64,000 nt of DNA, from assembly GCA_029851415.1 (NCBI GenBank), contig CM056741.1, positions 164,349,685 through 164,413,684 on the forward strand, given 5' to 3'. Both the position numbers and the translations under genes were made by a program. Below the pieces are notes generated by a model. The model made no database searches and was not told where the DNA came from. It saw only the letters and a list, made by a program, of their open reading frames with translations. Positions 28,960 through 39,744 of the stretch are shown here, in pieces. The first letter of the stretch is position 1. Every line of letters begins with the position of its first letter. Source of the DNA: Eretmocerus hayati (taxonomy: Eukaryota; Arthropoda; Insecta; Hymenoptera; Aphelinidae).

Positions 28960-30016
28960 TACCGTCAACCGGGGTTACTTTGAACAGACGGGGTAATTTT
29001 TAACACTCAAGTCTCAAAATCAGCAAAGTAGGTATGCGCAAGGGTTCTCTAGAAGTAATTTGCTTGATAGTGATATACGTGTACAACATTTTGCAACGGT
29101 GTGGGGGTCCGTATCAGCTGTAACCGAGATTTCAAAGGAGCAAAAGAAAGTTGCTCCAAACGTTTGGTCTCGTTTGAGCACTTCCTGGGTGAATCCAAGT
29201 CCCCGGTGCTGGATTTCATTGACCCCTACCGATATCTTGGAAAATCCATCGTTACAATAGAATATTTCTACCTTGACTCAATTTTGTACGGTAAAAACTG
29301 AAAAGTGCGTATTTTTTTCTCCATACCGGGGTAGCTTTGAACACTTGAATGGAAAAATACATGCTTTTTCGATGAATGGGGTAACTTTGAACATTTCAAA
29401 AAGCCGTAGTCACTCGAAAATCGGGCTAACTCTAGATCATACGAATTAATTCTTATATTCCGATAATTCTCGATTGTGAGATTTGTGGTTGGGATCATTA
29501 GATTTTCGAAATGCCCTACTTGGCTCTCTCAATTACTATACATGGAGGACCGAACATTTCTGGATTAGATTAGAACTTTGTATAATCGAATTTTTCAATT
29601 CAAATTGCAGATTGTAATCACCATTCAGATGATTTCTTGAAACTACTCAATCATTATTTGAGCCATCGTTCCAACTTCAGAAAATCCAAAATGAATCAAT
29701 AATACTTTTCTGAATGCAAACATATCACATAGAGACAAATACAGAGCATTGCCATGTCCATTACCGAGGATCTTACGTTTAATTAATCTAGTTGTCAAAG
29801 TTACCCCAAATAGAGGGTCTAACTTTGAACACTTTTCAAATGCTCACTTTCGTCAACAACATCCAATTGGACTCTACTGCGACGCAATTGGAAGCTAAGA
29901 CAATAAGCTTTCAATTGAATCTAGATACAATGGTTTTATAATGTAAAAAGTACCAGTTACAGGGAAATTACGAGCAAAATTTTCAAAAAGTGTTCAAAGT
30001 AGGCCGGTTGACGGTA
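28960..30016. mobile_element. Non-autonomous DNA transposon with TA target duplication
   Basis: The left end CCGTCAACCGG (from 28962) followed by ACTTTGAAC matches the complement of the right end (to 30014, CCGGTTGACGG preceded by GTTCAAAGT). TA lies directly outside both ends (28960-28961 and 30015-30016). The word GGGGTAACTTTGAAC or a close variant recurs inside, near 29325, 29375 and 29805. No transposase is encoded. TA duplication suggests the Tc1/mariner group, but the terminal sequence alone does not prove it. Confidence 0.7.
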
Positions 30017-30400
30017 ATGAAACATATTAGTCCGGTCTCCGGCCGACATTTTGTTGGTCTGTTGGCCTCCAGTGAGGTGATAATTTGGCTGGATAAGAGC
30101 CAAAATTACAAGAAATTACCCCCAAAGGTGGACACTCTACGTGTGGTACGAGCTGAGATATGGATTTTTTAAATAATTCATTTGTAAGCGTTATATGTCC
30201 GTTATCCTCCAGTGGCCACCCTATGCTCATTTGGAAGCTCACGAAACGTATATTGAGATGGAAAGAAGGTGGACAGTCCTGGTGTGGTCGGAATTGGGGT
30301 ATTGAGGGCCTAAAGGTCAAATTTTTGGGTCAAAATGGCGAAAATGACGATTTTTCGCGTATAACTCAGAAACGATGCACCTAATCGAAATTTTACATCA

Positions 30401-30772
30401 GTACTTTTTTGTTCATCTTGTCAAGATCTTGAAATTTGTATTCAAGTAATTTTTCTCAGAAATGCGTCATTTCTGAGATAATGGCGTTGCGAGTTGAGAA
30501 AAGTAGACGCTCAGACCTCCTGATACGTGCAACTCAAGAACGGCGCACTTGGTCGAAATTTTACATCAGTACTTTTTTGTTTGTCTTGTCAAGATCTTGA
30601 AATATGTATTCGGGTAATTTTTCTCAGAAATGCGTAAATTCCTGAGATAATGGCGTTGCGACTTGTCAGGATTAGACGTTGGGATCTCCGGATACGTACA
30701 ACTCAAGAACGACGCACTTGACCAAAATTCAATATCAGTACTCATTTACTATTCATGTATTTTGAGATCTTT
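30401..30772 (+). repeat. ~168 bp tandem repeat in foldback arm (left)
   Basis: Units begin at 30401, 30569 and 30738, each with a GTACTTTTTTGTT-like start (the third as GTACTCATTTAC) and carrying TCAAGATCTTGAAAT, TTTTTCTCAGAAATGCGT, GATAATGGCGTTGCGA and CAACTCAAGAACG. Spacing is 168 and 169 bp; the third unit is truncated. A partial unit (AACTCAGAAACGATGCACC) precedes the first. The right arm (about 31753-32122) carries the complement. Confidence 0.85.
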
Positions 30773-30774
30773 AA

Positions 30775-31456
30775 TCGGGCAATTTCAATCGAATCAATTG
30801 GACTTATCTGTATACCAGACTTGGGCAGGAACTATGCAAAGCTCTTCCGGCATTCCATGCATTTACTGGCTCCAACTACACAGCATCTTTTTATGGAAAA
30901 GGGAAAATTAGACTTTTTTCGATCCTCTTGAAATCCCAAGAATACCAACAAGTTTTTCAGAGTCTGAGAAACCCTAACGATATTCAAGACGAAGAAAAGA
31001 TGGAAATTATTCAAGAATTTGTATGTGAAATGTACGGGATCAAATCATGTTCGAGTGTCGACAAAGCACGAAGTCTCAGATTCAAGAACAGCTACGACAT
31101 GTCTTAAAATTGACGAGCCATTCTTGAAGAAGGTCAAGTCATTCGATTCAAGCTCTATTCCTCCGTGTTGGAAAATCTTGCGAAAAAAAGTATTAAGAAC
31201 GATTTATGTCAACAATATGTGGCTGAATGCAACGGTATCCAACTTCCAAAATCATAGTCCTACAAGTTGTGGCTGGACCGACAACGGAGAGAGCTTGGAT
31301 ATTGTGTGGTTTGATGGTAATTCGTCTCCAGAAAAAGTAATAGGTGTCCTTCATGACGACGATGATCGCAATGAAGATGAGGTCAGTGGTGATTCTGATG
31401 GTGATTTGAGTGACTTCGATATGTATGCTACCGATGAAAGTGATGAGGAACGATAG
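30775..31456 (+). pseudogene. Transposon-borne protein remnant, FEN/PIN-like HhH motif (frameshifted)
   Basis: Two overlapping plus-strand frames make up the core of the foldback element. Frame 30775-31107 contains ELCKALPAFHAFTG, then SNYTASFYGKGKIRLFSILL, and EFVCEMYGIKSC. Frame 31019-31456 continues with SIPPCWKILRKKVLRTIYVN, a CGW...VWFDG motif and an acidic Asp/Glu/Ser tail. From memory, the order LP-x-FHAFTG-x-x-YTASF-x-GKGK then PPC-x(4)L ... CGW ... W recurs in uncharacterised repeat-associated proteins of arthropods. The G-x-x-Y...GKGK...L stretch resembles the helix-hairpin motif of FEN/XPG nucleases; this is inference. The N-terminal part is missing, replaced by the arm, and a frameshift lies at about 31080-31105. 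Confidence 0.55.
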
Positions 31457-32494
31457 TAACTTTGTACGATAGAAATTATTCACTGTTTCAGTTATGTACG
31501 GTACAAATTTGACATATGAATAAATATAAGTACCCTCTCAATAGGGACTCATTTTATTTCAAAAAATCAGAGATTTTGAGACTGAAATCTCATAACGTTA
31601 ACGAAAAAGAACGAACATAGAATAACGTTCTATCGCATCAATCTCCATATGTACATAAGAAAGCGTCTGGTACGATTAATACCCGCAACTCATAATGTTC
31701 ATACCTCAAAAATTATCCGATTTTGAGGGAAAAGATTCGTATACAGATTTAAAGATCTCAAGATACATGAATAGTAAATGAGTACTGATATTGAATTTTG
31801 GTCAAGTGCGTCGTTCTTGAGTTGTACGTATCCGGAGATCCCAACGTCTAATCCTGACAACTCGCAACGCCATTATCTCAGGAATGACGCATTTCTGAGA
31901 AAAATTACCCAAATACAAATTTCAAGATCTTGACAAGACAAACAAAAAAGTACTGATGTAAAATTTCGACCAAATGCGCCGTTCTTGAGTTGCACGTATC
32001 AGGAGGTCTGAGCGTCTACTTTTCTCAACTCGCAACGCTATTATCTCAGAAATGACGCATTTCTGAGAAAAATTACTTGAATACAAATTTCAAGATCTTG
32101 ACAAGATGAACAAAAAAGTACTGATGTAAAATTTCGATTAGGTGCATCGTTTCCGAGTTATACGCGAAAAATCGTCATTTTCGCCATTTTGACCCAAAAA
32201 TTTGACCTTTAGGCCCTCAATACCCCAATTCCGACCACACCAGGACTGTCCACCTTCTTTCCATCTCAATATACGTTTCGTGAGCTTCCAAATGAGCATA
32301 GGGTGGCCACTGGAGGATAACGGACATATAACGCTTACAAATGAATTATTTAAAAAATCCATATCTCAGCTTGTACCACACGTAGAGTGTCCACCTTTGG
32401 GGGTAATTTCTTGTAATTTTGGCTCTTATCCAGCCAAATGGTCACCTCGCTGGAGGCCAATAGACCAACAAAAGGTCGTCCGGAGACCGGACTA

Positions 32495-33537
32495 TATAGT
32501 GCATAAATATATTTATAGACTCAAACAAAACTATTTCTGCTACTGATGATGGATATCAGAGTCGAAACTGAATATAACTTAAGTTCTACGACTCATTTCG
32601 TTAAAAAAGTTATTATAATAAGATTCTATCCAGTACGAGAGCATTGGTCGACAAAAGCGTTCCATTTGTATCACTTTACAATCCGTGCATCTGTATTTGA
32701 TAATCCCGCGTGGAACTCACGAAAATTCTTCAAGCAGTTTCAGCGTTTGCAATTTGAAGCTTCCAATCCGTGCAGCATTACTCCAAAATTTTTGAGTCAC
32801 AGGAGATTTAGATGGAATATGCACTTATCAAGGGTTTTACTGAACTTGATCCGAGCCTCATTTGGGTATACGACAATAATTAATCGATTTCACTAGGGCG
32901 GTTTCCATTCCAAATAGTAAATTCACGACTGGATCACTCATTTGTTTACTGTGAGGATTTATGTTGTTCCATCAAAAATAGGAAATTAGTTGTATACTCA
33001 GCTTCAAGTAATAAGTTACACGGAGAGCAGTTTTGAATTTGTGCAAACACATTACTGCGAGCTCGTAGTTTTACAAGATTTCGAGATGACGAAACAGACC
33101 GATATCTATTGAAAAATTCGTAATTACATAGATCCTATGGATTGCATCTCAACAATGATCGAAACTGTAAGAAGGTATACTAAGGAAGTCATTGGATGGG
33201 ACACAACTTAATAGTTTCAGTGAATTGTCTTGAGTCGCTACGTTGGACCATATAATGACATTCGAAAAAAATATAAAGCCAATTTCTTTGGCAAAAATTT
33301 AACAAATTTTTGCAACAATTCGTCCACGTTTCTGGAATATATAGAGTTGTATACACCTATGAAGACCGATAGATAGGGAGATGTATAAATCAACACTCAA
33401 ATGGGTTTTGAACAATTTAATGAGCAATGTTTACATGTTTTAATGATATATTTTCATTCATGTAGGATATGTCAATAATTGAACAACAGTTTTCAGTGAA
33501 AAAATGGCAATAATATCGATTTGAATGGAGGTACAGT
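32495..33537. other. No recognisable gene
   Basis: Spacer between the foldback element and the inverted copy of the Abi 3' region. The 116-codon frame at 32546-32896 has no recognisable domain or splice context and is probably chance. No further inverted-repeat homology to 28044-28959 was found. Confidence 0.5.
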
Positions 33538-33863
33538 ATTTTTGAAGACAAAAACCCAAATTCGTTGTTGATTCACGTTCTTCTACTGTATCAATCAAGT
33601 ACTGAAAGATCGACGATGTCTAAGAATGAGACGAAGTGGAAACGAAACTGTTAGTGTTACTAATCAACTTTTGCAAATTGTATCAATCACCCACTTCACG
33701 GTTGCATATTGTTTTCCGATAACTCTCTTTATTCTTTGACGCTCATAACTGTGGAATGGAGAGAATAGTGTGGAATAAATTTCAAAGATTCAGAAATTTT
33801 GCCGACAGATTATATTTATAAAAACCTTACAAAGGTCTATCAAACGATTTCTAAATAGAGGGT
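33538..33863 (-). repeat. Inverted copy of the Abi 3' region
   Basis: Reverse complement of 27715-28043 with few differences; it contains the minus-strand copy of the first AATAAA. It ends at 33863, where the next foldback element begins, and at 33538 within the run shared as CTTCAAAAAT. It does not include Abi coding sequence. Confidence 0.9.
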
Positions 33864-34708
33864 AAATAATTCCCGATCCTCCGTGCCACCCACCACAACC
33901 TAATCATTTGTTGAGATATTGCGATAAAAAAATTTTCGTGGACCTAGTTGATGTTTAAAAGCTGTCCCACCTGAAGCGTTTTTGTTTCTCAAAACAAATT
34001 TTGATTCAGTATTCAGCATTTCTTGGACATGGACGTGTTTCTTCATCCTTGATAACTCTTTCAATCGATAGCCAGTACGATTTCCTTTGAAATGACCGCT
34101 TGCTGAAGTCAATTTGATGGAGAAGAACTAGAGTTATGGCTGTTTTTGGAACTTAGAAAATTCAAGGTATCAAATCCGTGAAACAGGGTTTTCCTCAAAG
34201 AATCCAAAAAAATGCGAATTTTGAGTCAGGTTTATTTTAAAGATGTGAATATGTGCTTTGGTGTATTTTTGAACGTAGAAACAGAATCTGTGCTCAGTTT
34301 TACCTCTGATCGTCAGGATTTTTTACTAGGCTCAAAAAACCGAAAAAACAAAAAAACGGTCGTTTTCAGGCACTTTTATGTTCTTCAGGTGGATGATATG
34401 CGAATGAGTGGGCTATCTCCAGTTCTACTGTATCAAATTGAATGTTTCAGGAAGTCATTTTGAAGGACATTGCACCGGCTATCGATTGAAAACACTATTG
34501 AGGACGTAGAAGGGAATGCATACGCGGTAAATGCGAATCATTGACTCAAATTTTTATTTAGAAGGGTACATTTCAAATAAGAAACGCTCTAGGTGGGACA
34601 GCACTCAAACTCCACCTAGGTCCCTGAAAAATTTTTCCTCGCAATATCTCACCAAATGATTAGGTTGTGGGGGGTGGCATGGGTGATCGGAGGAACTTGG
34701 GAAATAAC
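33862..34708. mobile_element. Foldback element, ~0.85 kb
   Basis: The left arm (from 33862) and right arm (to 34708) are diverged complements: CACAACCTAATCATTTG, GAGATATTGCGA, GTCCCACCT next to the CGTTT/AAACG region, and near the centre CAATTTGAT with AGAAC and TAGAG/GGAGATAG. The arms reach close to the middle, leaving a loop of roughly 0.25 kb. No protein is encoded. It abuts the inverted Abi copy directly, and no clear target duplication was seen. Confidence 0.7.
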
Positions 34709-36260
34709 GGACACCCTAATGTACATACATATGGCTCGGGGTTTAATCTGAGTATTGTGATTATACAACCTATGAAGTAAACATTTCTCTAAAATTGTAT
34801 TTTGAGGGGAGAATTCGAGAATACCCATACGGCAACCTTAATTCCGTCGCAAAAGGTGTACGCAGATCAACAAAAATCTTAGTTCACTACATTTCGACCC
34901 TTAATCTTCAAAAAATAAAAGAGACGTGTTGACGGATCGATCTGGAACTCCAATACCAACTGTATCTCAATAGAATACCTGTAGGAAAATCTAAATGGAG
35001 TGATTCGGATGTTGCTCATCGAAATGGAAGAAGTTCCGGGTAAGTTTGCGTGATGATGTCTATATGAGTAGTTCTGTCGAAACTTCAACATTTGGAGGCC
35101 GAAAATGTGCCAACCCCGAATCCCACTTCGGAAGGTTCTGTCATGTATTTTTCGGCTTTTTCAAACATATAATGTATATTTCAACTCGCGCACGGATTTA
35201 GAAATTTCCACCCATCGGTACCATAAGGATATAACACGTATAACATGGTAGTGGCGCATGGAACCTGACATTTGACACTAAAATTGATCTCACGGCCAAA
35301 CTATCTGAGCTGCGGTCTTGAGATTTTGAAGGTTTCATATGAATGAGATACTTTGAAAAAAACTGACTAGGGCCTACGCAATCTCGCGTTCAAGGGGCGC
35401 ATTAGGAACTGACCAAAAAAGTTAGCAAAACAAAATTTTCGGGGGAAAGAGCTCCGCAAAGTATAAAAATCAATTTTTTTTTGAAATTCTGAGACATGGA
35501 AAAGTTGCGCCTGGCGATTTACTTCAAGAATAAGTTGGCGCGGAGAAGTGTAGAATGAGGCAGATTCACTTACATCGAGGAAAAACTAAGCGAGTAAAAT
35601 TTCAAGTAAAACTGCGCCACAACATGTATGTGCTCCGCGCATTCGCAAAAAGTGGTCTTTGGGCTTTTATAACTATGGAATTTGATGTTTAATACTATGA
35701 TATCTGATGTATTTGCCCTCCCGAATCTCAAATGAGCCCCGACGCGACGCTTCACTCTCACAAAGGTCGAAAAAATGAAAAACCACAGCACATGGACTTG
35801 ACATTTTGACCCTTTTTCGATGATAATTTTTCTGGGTGGTCCTGGATCGCCAAATTAGTGATTGCGCCAAAAAGAGCACCAAAAATTCGTCGAAAATGAC
35901 TTGTACGAATTTTTTCCAAGCGTTTTAAGGGTCCGTACAAGCAGGCACACATTGCTTCAAAGTTTCCACAGAAGTACTCATATAACAGCTCGTCGGAGTA
36001 ATTTGCTCATCTATGAGATCTTTCCTATTCATTCTGCGAACCAGCGTATTATAATTTCGTATCAGCGTTATATATACGTGAGCAAATGAGGACTTTTACC
36101 ACGATTGATTTTAAGATATTTTATGGAAAGAGTTTTTCCTGGTATAATTACCGTGAAAAATTTTATTTCGAACTGAGAGACCACATTACTAGCATTCCCT
36201 GGTCATTTACGTTCACGAAATGAGTGATTTTTCGAGCTGTTATTCGTTTTCTGAGTATTT
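34709..36260. other. No gene; contains a fragment shared with the 11 kb LTR element
   Basis: No supported gene. A part at about 35440-35596 is a diverged copy of sequence inside the large LTR element (44890-45045 and 48614-48772). The rest is unassigned AT-rich DNA. Frames of 60-75 codons here overlap each other on both strands and lack domain resemblance. Confidence 0.5.
35440..35596 (+). repeat. Dispersed repeat also found in the 11 kb LTR element
   Basis: Shared words in order: CTCCGCAAAGT, ACATGGAAAAGTTGC or CATGGAAAAGTTGC, ACTTCAAGAATAAGTTGG, AGTGTAGAATGAGGCA, ATCGAGGAAAA. Copies at 44890-45045 and 48614-48772 are closer to each other than to this one. Confidence 0.7.
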
Positions 36261-36265
36261 ATATG

Positions 36266-36541
36266 TGTTGAATTTTACATTTGAGTAATTAGAAATTCCT
36301 TCATATATAATTGACCCTCTCTCTCTTTATATGGATGCTCAGGCGAGGCTAGGTTTTTTGTCCCTCGTTCGGAGCTACCGCGCGCTACGCGACAATTAGC
36401 CAGTCTGGCTGAGGCAGCCGTGCTGCATGTATTGAACCCAAGAGAGCTTCTATTAAAGTTTAGTCGTTATAACTTAATAGAGCCTCAAGTTATTTCACAA
36501 CCTCACACCATTTATTCAAAGTTCAAGCAATTACGTCAACA
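36266..36541 (+). repeat. Copia 5' LTR
   Basis: 276 bp, TG...CA ends. It contains a TATATAATT and TTTATATGG region that could serve as its promoter. Next to it at 36542 lies the primer-binding site. Confidence 0.93.
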
Positions 36542-36714
36542 AGGGTTATGGGCCCAGAACGTGTGATACGAGTAATTAGCTGAAAAAATAAAGTTCAAGT
36601 GGTGTAGTATTGAGGTTAGTGTGAGTGCGCGTTTGCCGGTGCACGTGTTGTTGGGTAAAAGCAGCATTTGGACCGTTCGAAAAGTCTGTTGTAACGTTTT
36701 TCGAATCAGCAAAA

Positions 36715-38082
36715 ATGAGTGGATCTCATCATGGATTGCCGATGTTCGAGAAGCTCAAAGGAAGAGCTAACTATCACAATTGGGCGACAGCAATGCAAGC
36801 CTATTTGGAGTCTGAAGATTTGTGGGACACAATTGAAGGGACCGCAGCCGAGCCGTTATCTACAAATGCCAGCAAAATTCGAAAAGCAAAGGCAAGAATC
36901 ACACTTGCAGTTGATCCAGCAATATATCATCACATACGAAGTGACACTACAGCCAAGCAGGTATGGGAAAAACTTGCAAAAGTCTACGATGATCAAGGTC
37001 TCGATCGAAAGGTACTACTTCTTACAAGTTTCTTACAAATGAAGTTGGAAAATTTTTCTTCAATGGAAGAATATGTTAATCAAGTAATGAGCACTGCTCA
37101 AAAATTGAATAATGTTGGATATAAGCTGGATGACGAAATAATTGGCGGATTGCTTTTGGCGGGCTTGACCGCTGAGTATAAACCGATGATATTGGGCATC
37201 GCAGGCTCAAACGTAGCAATAACATCGGATTACGTAAAGACGAAATTGCTAGTAGACATTGAAGGTCATCACAGCAATGCTGAGCAAGGAGCTCAAGGAT
37301 TCTTCGCGTCGAGGCAGAGGCAATCGGGTCCCCAAAACCACAACAACAGCAGCAACAGCAGAGGTAATTCGAGAAGCAAAGTCAAGTGCCATAATTGTAA
37401 TAAGAGAGGACATTATGCTCGAAATTGTTGGAGCAGACCAGGCTCCCAAAATAATAATAGACCATCAGGCGATGGCAAGTCATCAGCGAAGGCGTGGTCT
37501 GCAGGAGCAGGCGAGGCCGAAATGAAGTCGGACGACGATATTGGTCCTACGGTACTGTGTGCTTTTTCTGCATCAACAGGTACGACAAAAGGTGACTCTT
37601 GGTATCTTGACTCATGTGCGTCTGCACATATGTGTAACGACAAGTCCAAGATGATTAATTTGAGACCTGCACAAGTTGAATCAGTAATGACAGCTGATAG
37701 AGGATCACTCAAGGTAGAAGCCAGAGGTGAGGTAATTCTAAAGGTTAAGAATGTTCCAGGCAATGATCCACAAATTTGTTTGAAAGAGGTATTGTATATA
37801 CCTAAACTTGCATCCAATCTAGTCTCTGTAGGAGCTATTGATAAAAATGGATGTGGTATAAATTATAGTGATGGAAGATGTAAAATATTTGATCCGCACA
37901 AGAATTTAGTTGCCACAGGTGTTCGGACAAGCAATGATGTCTACAAACTTGAAGCGACAAGTGTATCGCAGCCCAAAGTTGTAAAACCACAAGCTCTCCA
38001 GGTACAGCAATCAAATGTACAGCCAAGAAGTATTGATCTATGGCACAACAGGATGGGACACCTTAGTACAGAATACTTATGA
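36715..38082 (+). pseudogene. Copia Gag-protease with truncated pre-integrase
   Basis: The start is ATG 36715 (MSGSHHGLPMFEKLKGRANY). The Gag UBN2/DUF4219-type N-terminus includes NYHNWATAMQAYLESEDLW and the KARARITLAVDP-like region. A CCHC zinc knuckle (CHNCNKRGHYARNC) lies at about residues 223-236. The protease motif reads SWYLDSCASAHMCND; the usual Asp-Ser-Gly is Asp-Ser-Cys here. The frame ends in LWHNRMGHLSTEYL followed by TGA. HNRMGH is the His motif of the GAG-pre-integrase segment, so the integrase core is missing. The frame downstream of the stop is the same one. Confidence 0.9.
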
Positions 38083-38085
38083 CTA

Positions 38086-38751
38086 TTGGAGGAGAGTGCA
38101 GTTGGAGCACTCCTGTTCCTTTGTCAATGTACAAGACCAGATTTGTCTTATTCTGTAAGTACTGTGAGTAAGTTCAACAAGAATTATAATGAACACCACT
38201 GGAAAGCGGTGAAACATATAATGAGGTACCTCAAAGGTACCAGAGATCTTAAACTTGTGTTTTCGCAGCAGTCAAATTTCCAAATAGAAGGTTTTTGTGA
38301 TGCTAGCTATGCTTCAGAGAAGGAAGATAGAAGATCAGTAACAGGTTATATTATCCTAATGCAAGGGGGTGCAATCAGTTGGAATTGCAAAAGACAGAAA
38401 ACTATTGCCCACTCAACTACTGAGGCTGAATATCAGTCTCTATTAGCAGCTACGCAGGAGCTAATTTGGCTTCGAGGACTGACTATTGAGCTCAAGTTTC
38501 AAGAATCAAAGGCTCATAGCATATTTTGTGACAGTATGGGGGCAATTGAATTGGGCAAGAATGCTAAATTTAGCCCTCGCACCAAACATGTAGATGTACA
38601 ACACCATTTCATCAAGGAAAGGATTGAAATGGGTCAAGTAGTTGTGCACCATCTAGCCAGCGAAAGAATGCTTGCTGACTCGTTGACTAAATCAGTAGCA
38701 TATCCAAAGCTGAGAGTGTTTTTACATGAAGCAGGACTCAGGAACATGTGA
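38086..38751 (+). pseudogene. Copia reverse-transcriptase end plus RNase H
   Basis: It opens with VGALLFLCQCTRPDLSYSVS, the conserved C-terminal end of copia reverse transcriptase (TRPD). RNase H follows with FCDASYASEKEDRRSVTGY and HSTTEAEYQSLLAATQELIW and the terminal region LADSLTKSVAYPKLR, ending at TGA 38751. It lies in the same frame as the Gag part, separated by a single stop at 38080-38082. This agrees with a deletion joining the two, leaving the element dependent on enzymes from intact relatives. Confidence 0.92.
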
Positions 38752-39144
38752 ATATGATTTGTGAAAGACATTGTTCAAGTGAACTCATGAACTCAAGTGA
38801 ATCTCTATTTTTGATGATTGTGAATATTCAAAATCTATTTTTATTTTTGCTACATTATGTTCATATTGTGTTTTTTGTTATGAAATGAGAAATGACTCTA
38901 TTTAATGATGAGAACATAATGCTTATAAGAATATTTGCATTTACTTAGATTTTTGAATTGTATTCATTATCTTTTCTGAGAGAGAGAGAATTATTTTGCT
39001 TTTGATCTATTTGCGCGAAGCTTCTCTCAAAGTTGTTTTTTGTAATAAGGGGAAAATGAGAGAAAGCTCTGTTTTGTATTCAGTCGAATTTCAAACTTTA
39101 TTTTTCATTTTTTGATGTATTTCAAATTACCAAATGAGGGGGTG

Positions 39145-39418
39145 TGTTGAATTTTACATTTGAGTAATTAGAAATTCCTTCATATATAATTGACCCTCTC
39201 TCTCTTTATATGGATGCTCAGGCGAGGCTAGGTTTTTCGTCCCTCGTTCGGAGCTACCGCGCTACGCGACAATTAGCCAGTCTGGCTGAGGCAGCCGTGC
39301 TGCATGTATTGAACCCAAGAGAGCTTCTATTAAAGTTTAGTCGTTATAACTTAATAGAGCCTCAAGTTATTTCACAACCTCACACCATTTATTCAAAGTT
39401 CAAGCAATTACGTCAACA
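39145..39418 (+). repeat. Copia 3' LTR
   Basis: 274 bp, nearly identical to 36266-36541. The polypurine tract GAGGGGG stands just before it and ATATG just after. Confidence 0.93.
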
Positions 39419-39744
39419 ATATGTAATTTGCAAGAATTCAGGAGCAGACCGTGTTAAATGTATTGTGAAATAGAGGAAGACGATTCTTAATAAGACTAAG
39501 CTGCGTCATTCCTGCCTACCAACTTGTGTAAAACTCAAAAATTTCTTTTGATTGTCAATCGGTCGAGGCTTCCCCAAGTTCTCACTTCAATTGCAACTTC
39601 ATTATCAAATTAAATGAGAAAATAGAAAAATCCTACAGTGCACCTTTTGTTTCTTTTAAAAATTGATTATTTAATATTCCTTACCTTCGAAATGCGTCTT
39701 ATCACATCACTCTTGTTTGCAGCTTTTCAAAACTCCAATATTTG

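Larger units (their letters stand above)
30028..32494. mobile_element. Foldback (FB-like) transposon with tandem-repeat arms
   Basis: Two nearly identical inverted arms, 30030-30772 and 31753-32492, end in GTCCGGTCTCC and are flanked by TA (30028-30029 and 32493-32494). The ~0.98 kb middle encodes a decayed protein (30775-31456). The inner half of each arm is built of ~168 bp tandem units. Long arms with internal tandem repeats are typical of Foldback-type elements. The matching 74-codon frames at 30160-30384 (+) and 32362-32138 (-) are mirror copies in the arms, not genes. Confidence 0.85.
36261..39423 (+). mobile_element. Internally deleted Ty1/copia LTR retrotransposon
   Basis: LTRs 36266-36541 and 39145-39418 begin TGTTGA and end CAACA. 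They differ by about one substitution and a 2-base indel, so the insertion is recent. A 5 bp target duplication ATATG lies at 36261-36265 and 39419-39423. The primer site GGTTATGGGCCCAG starts just after the left LTR and is of the copia type, complementary to an internal initiator-Met tRNA segment. A polypurine tract (GAGGGGG) precedes the right LTR. Gag, zinc knuckle and protease are followed directly by the end of reverse transcriptase and RNase H; most of integrase and reverse transcriptase is deleted at about 38080-38095. Confidence 0.95.

Noticed and set aside
30160..32362. A pair of near-identical 74-codon proteins in opposite orientation
   Set aside because: Both are mirror copies within the inverted arms of the foldback element, not genes.
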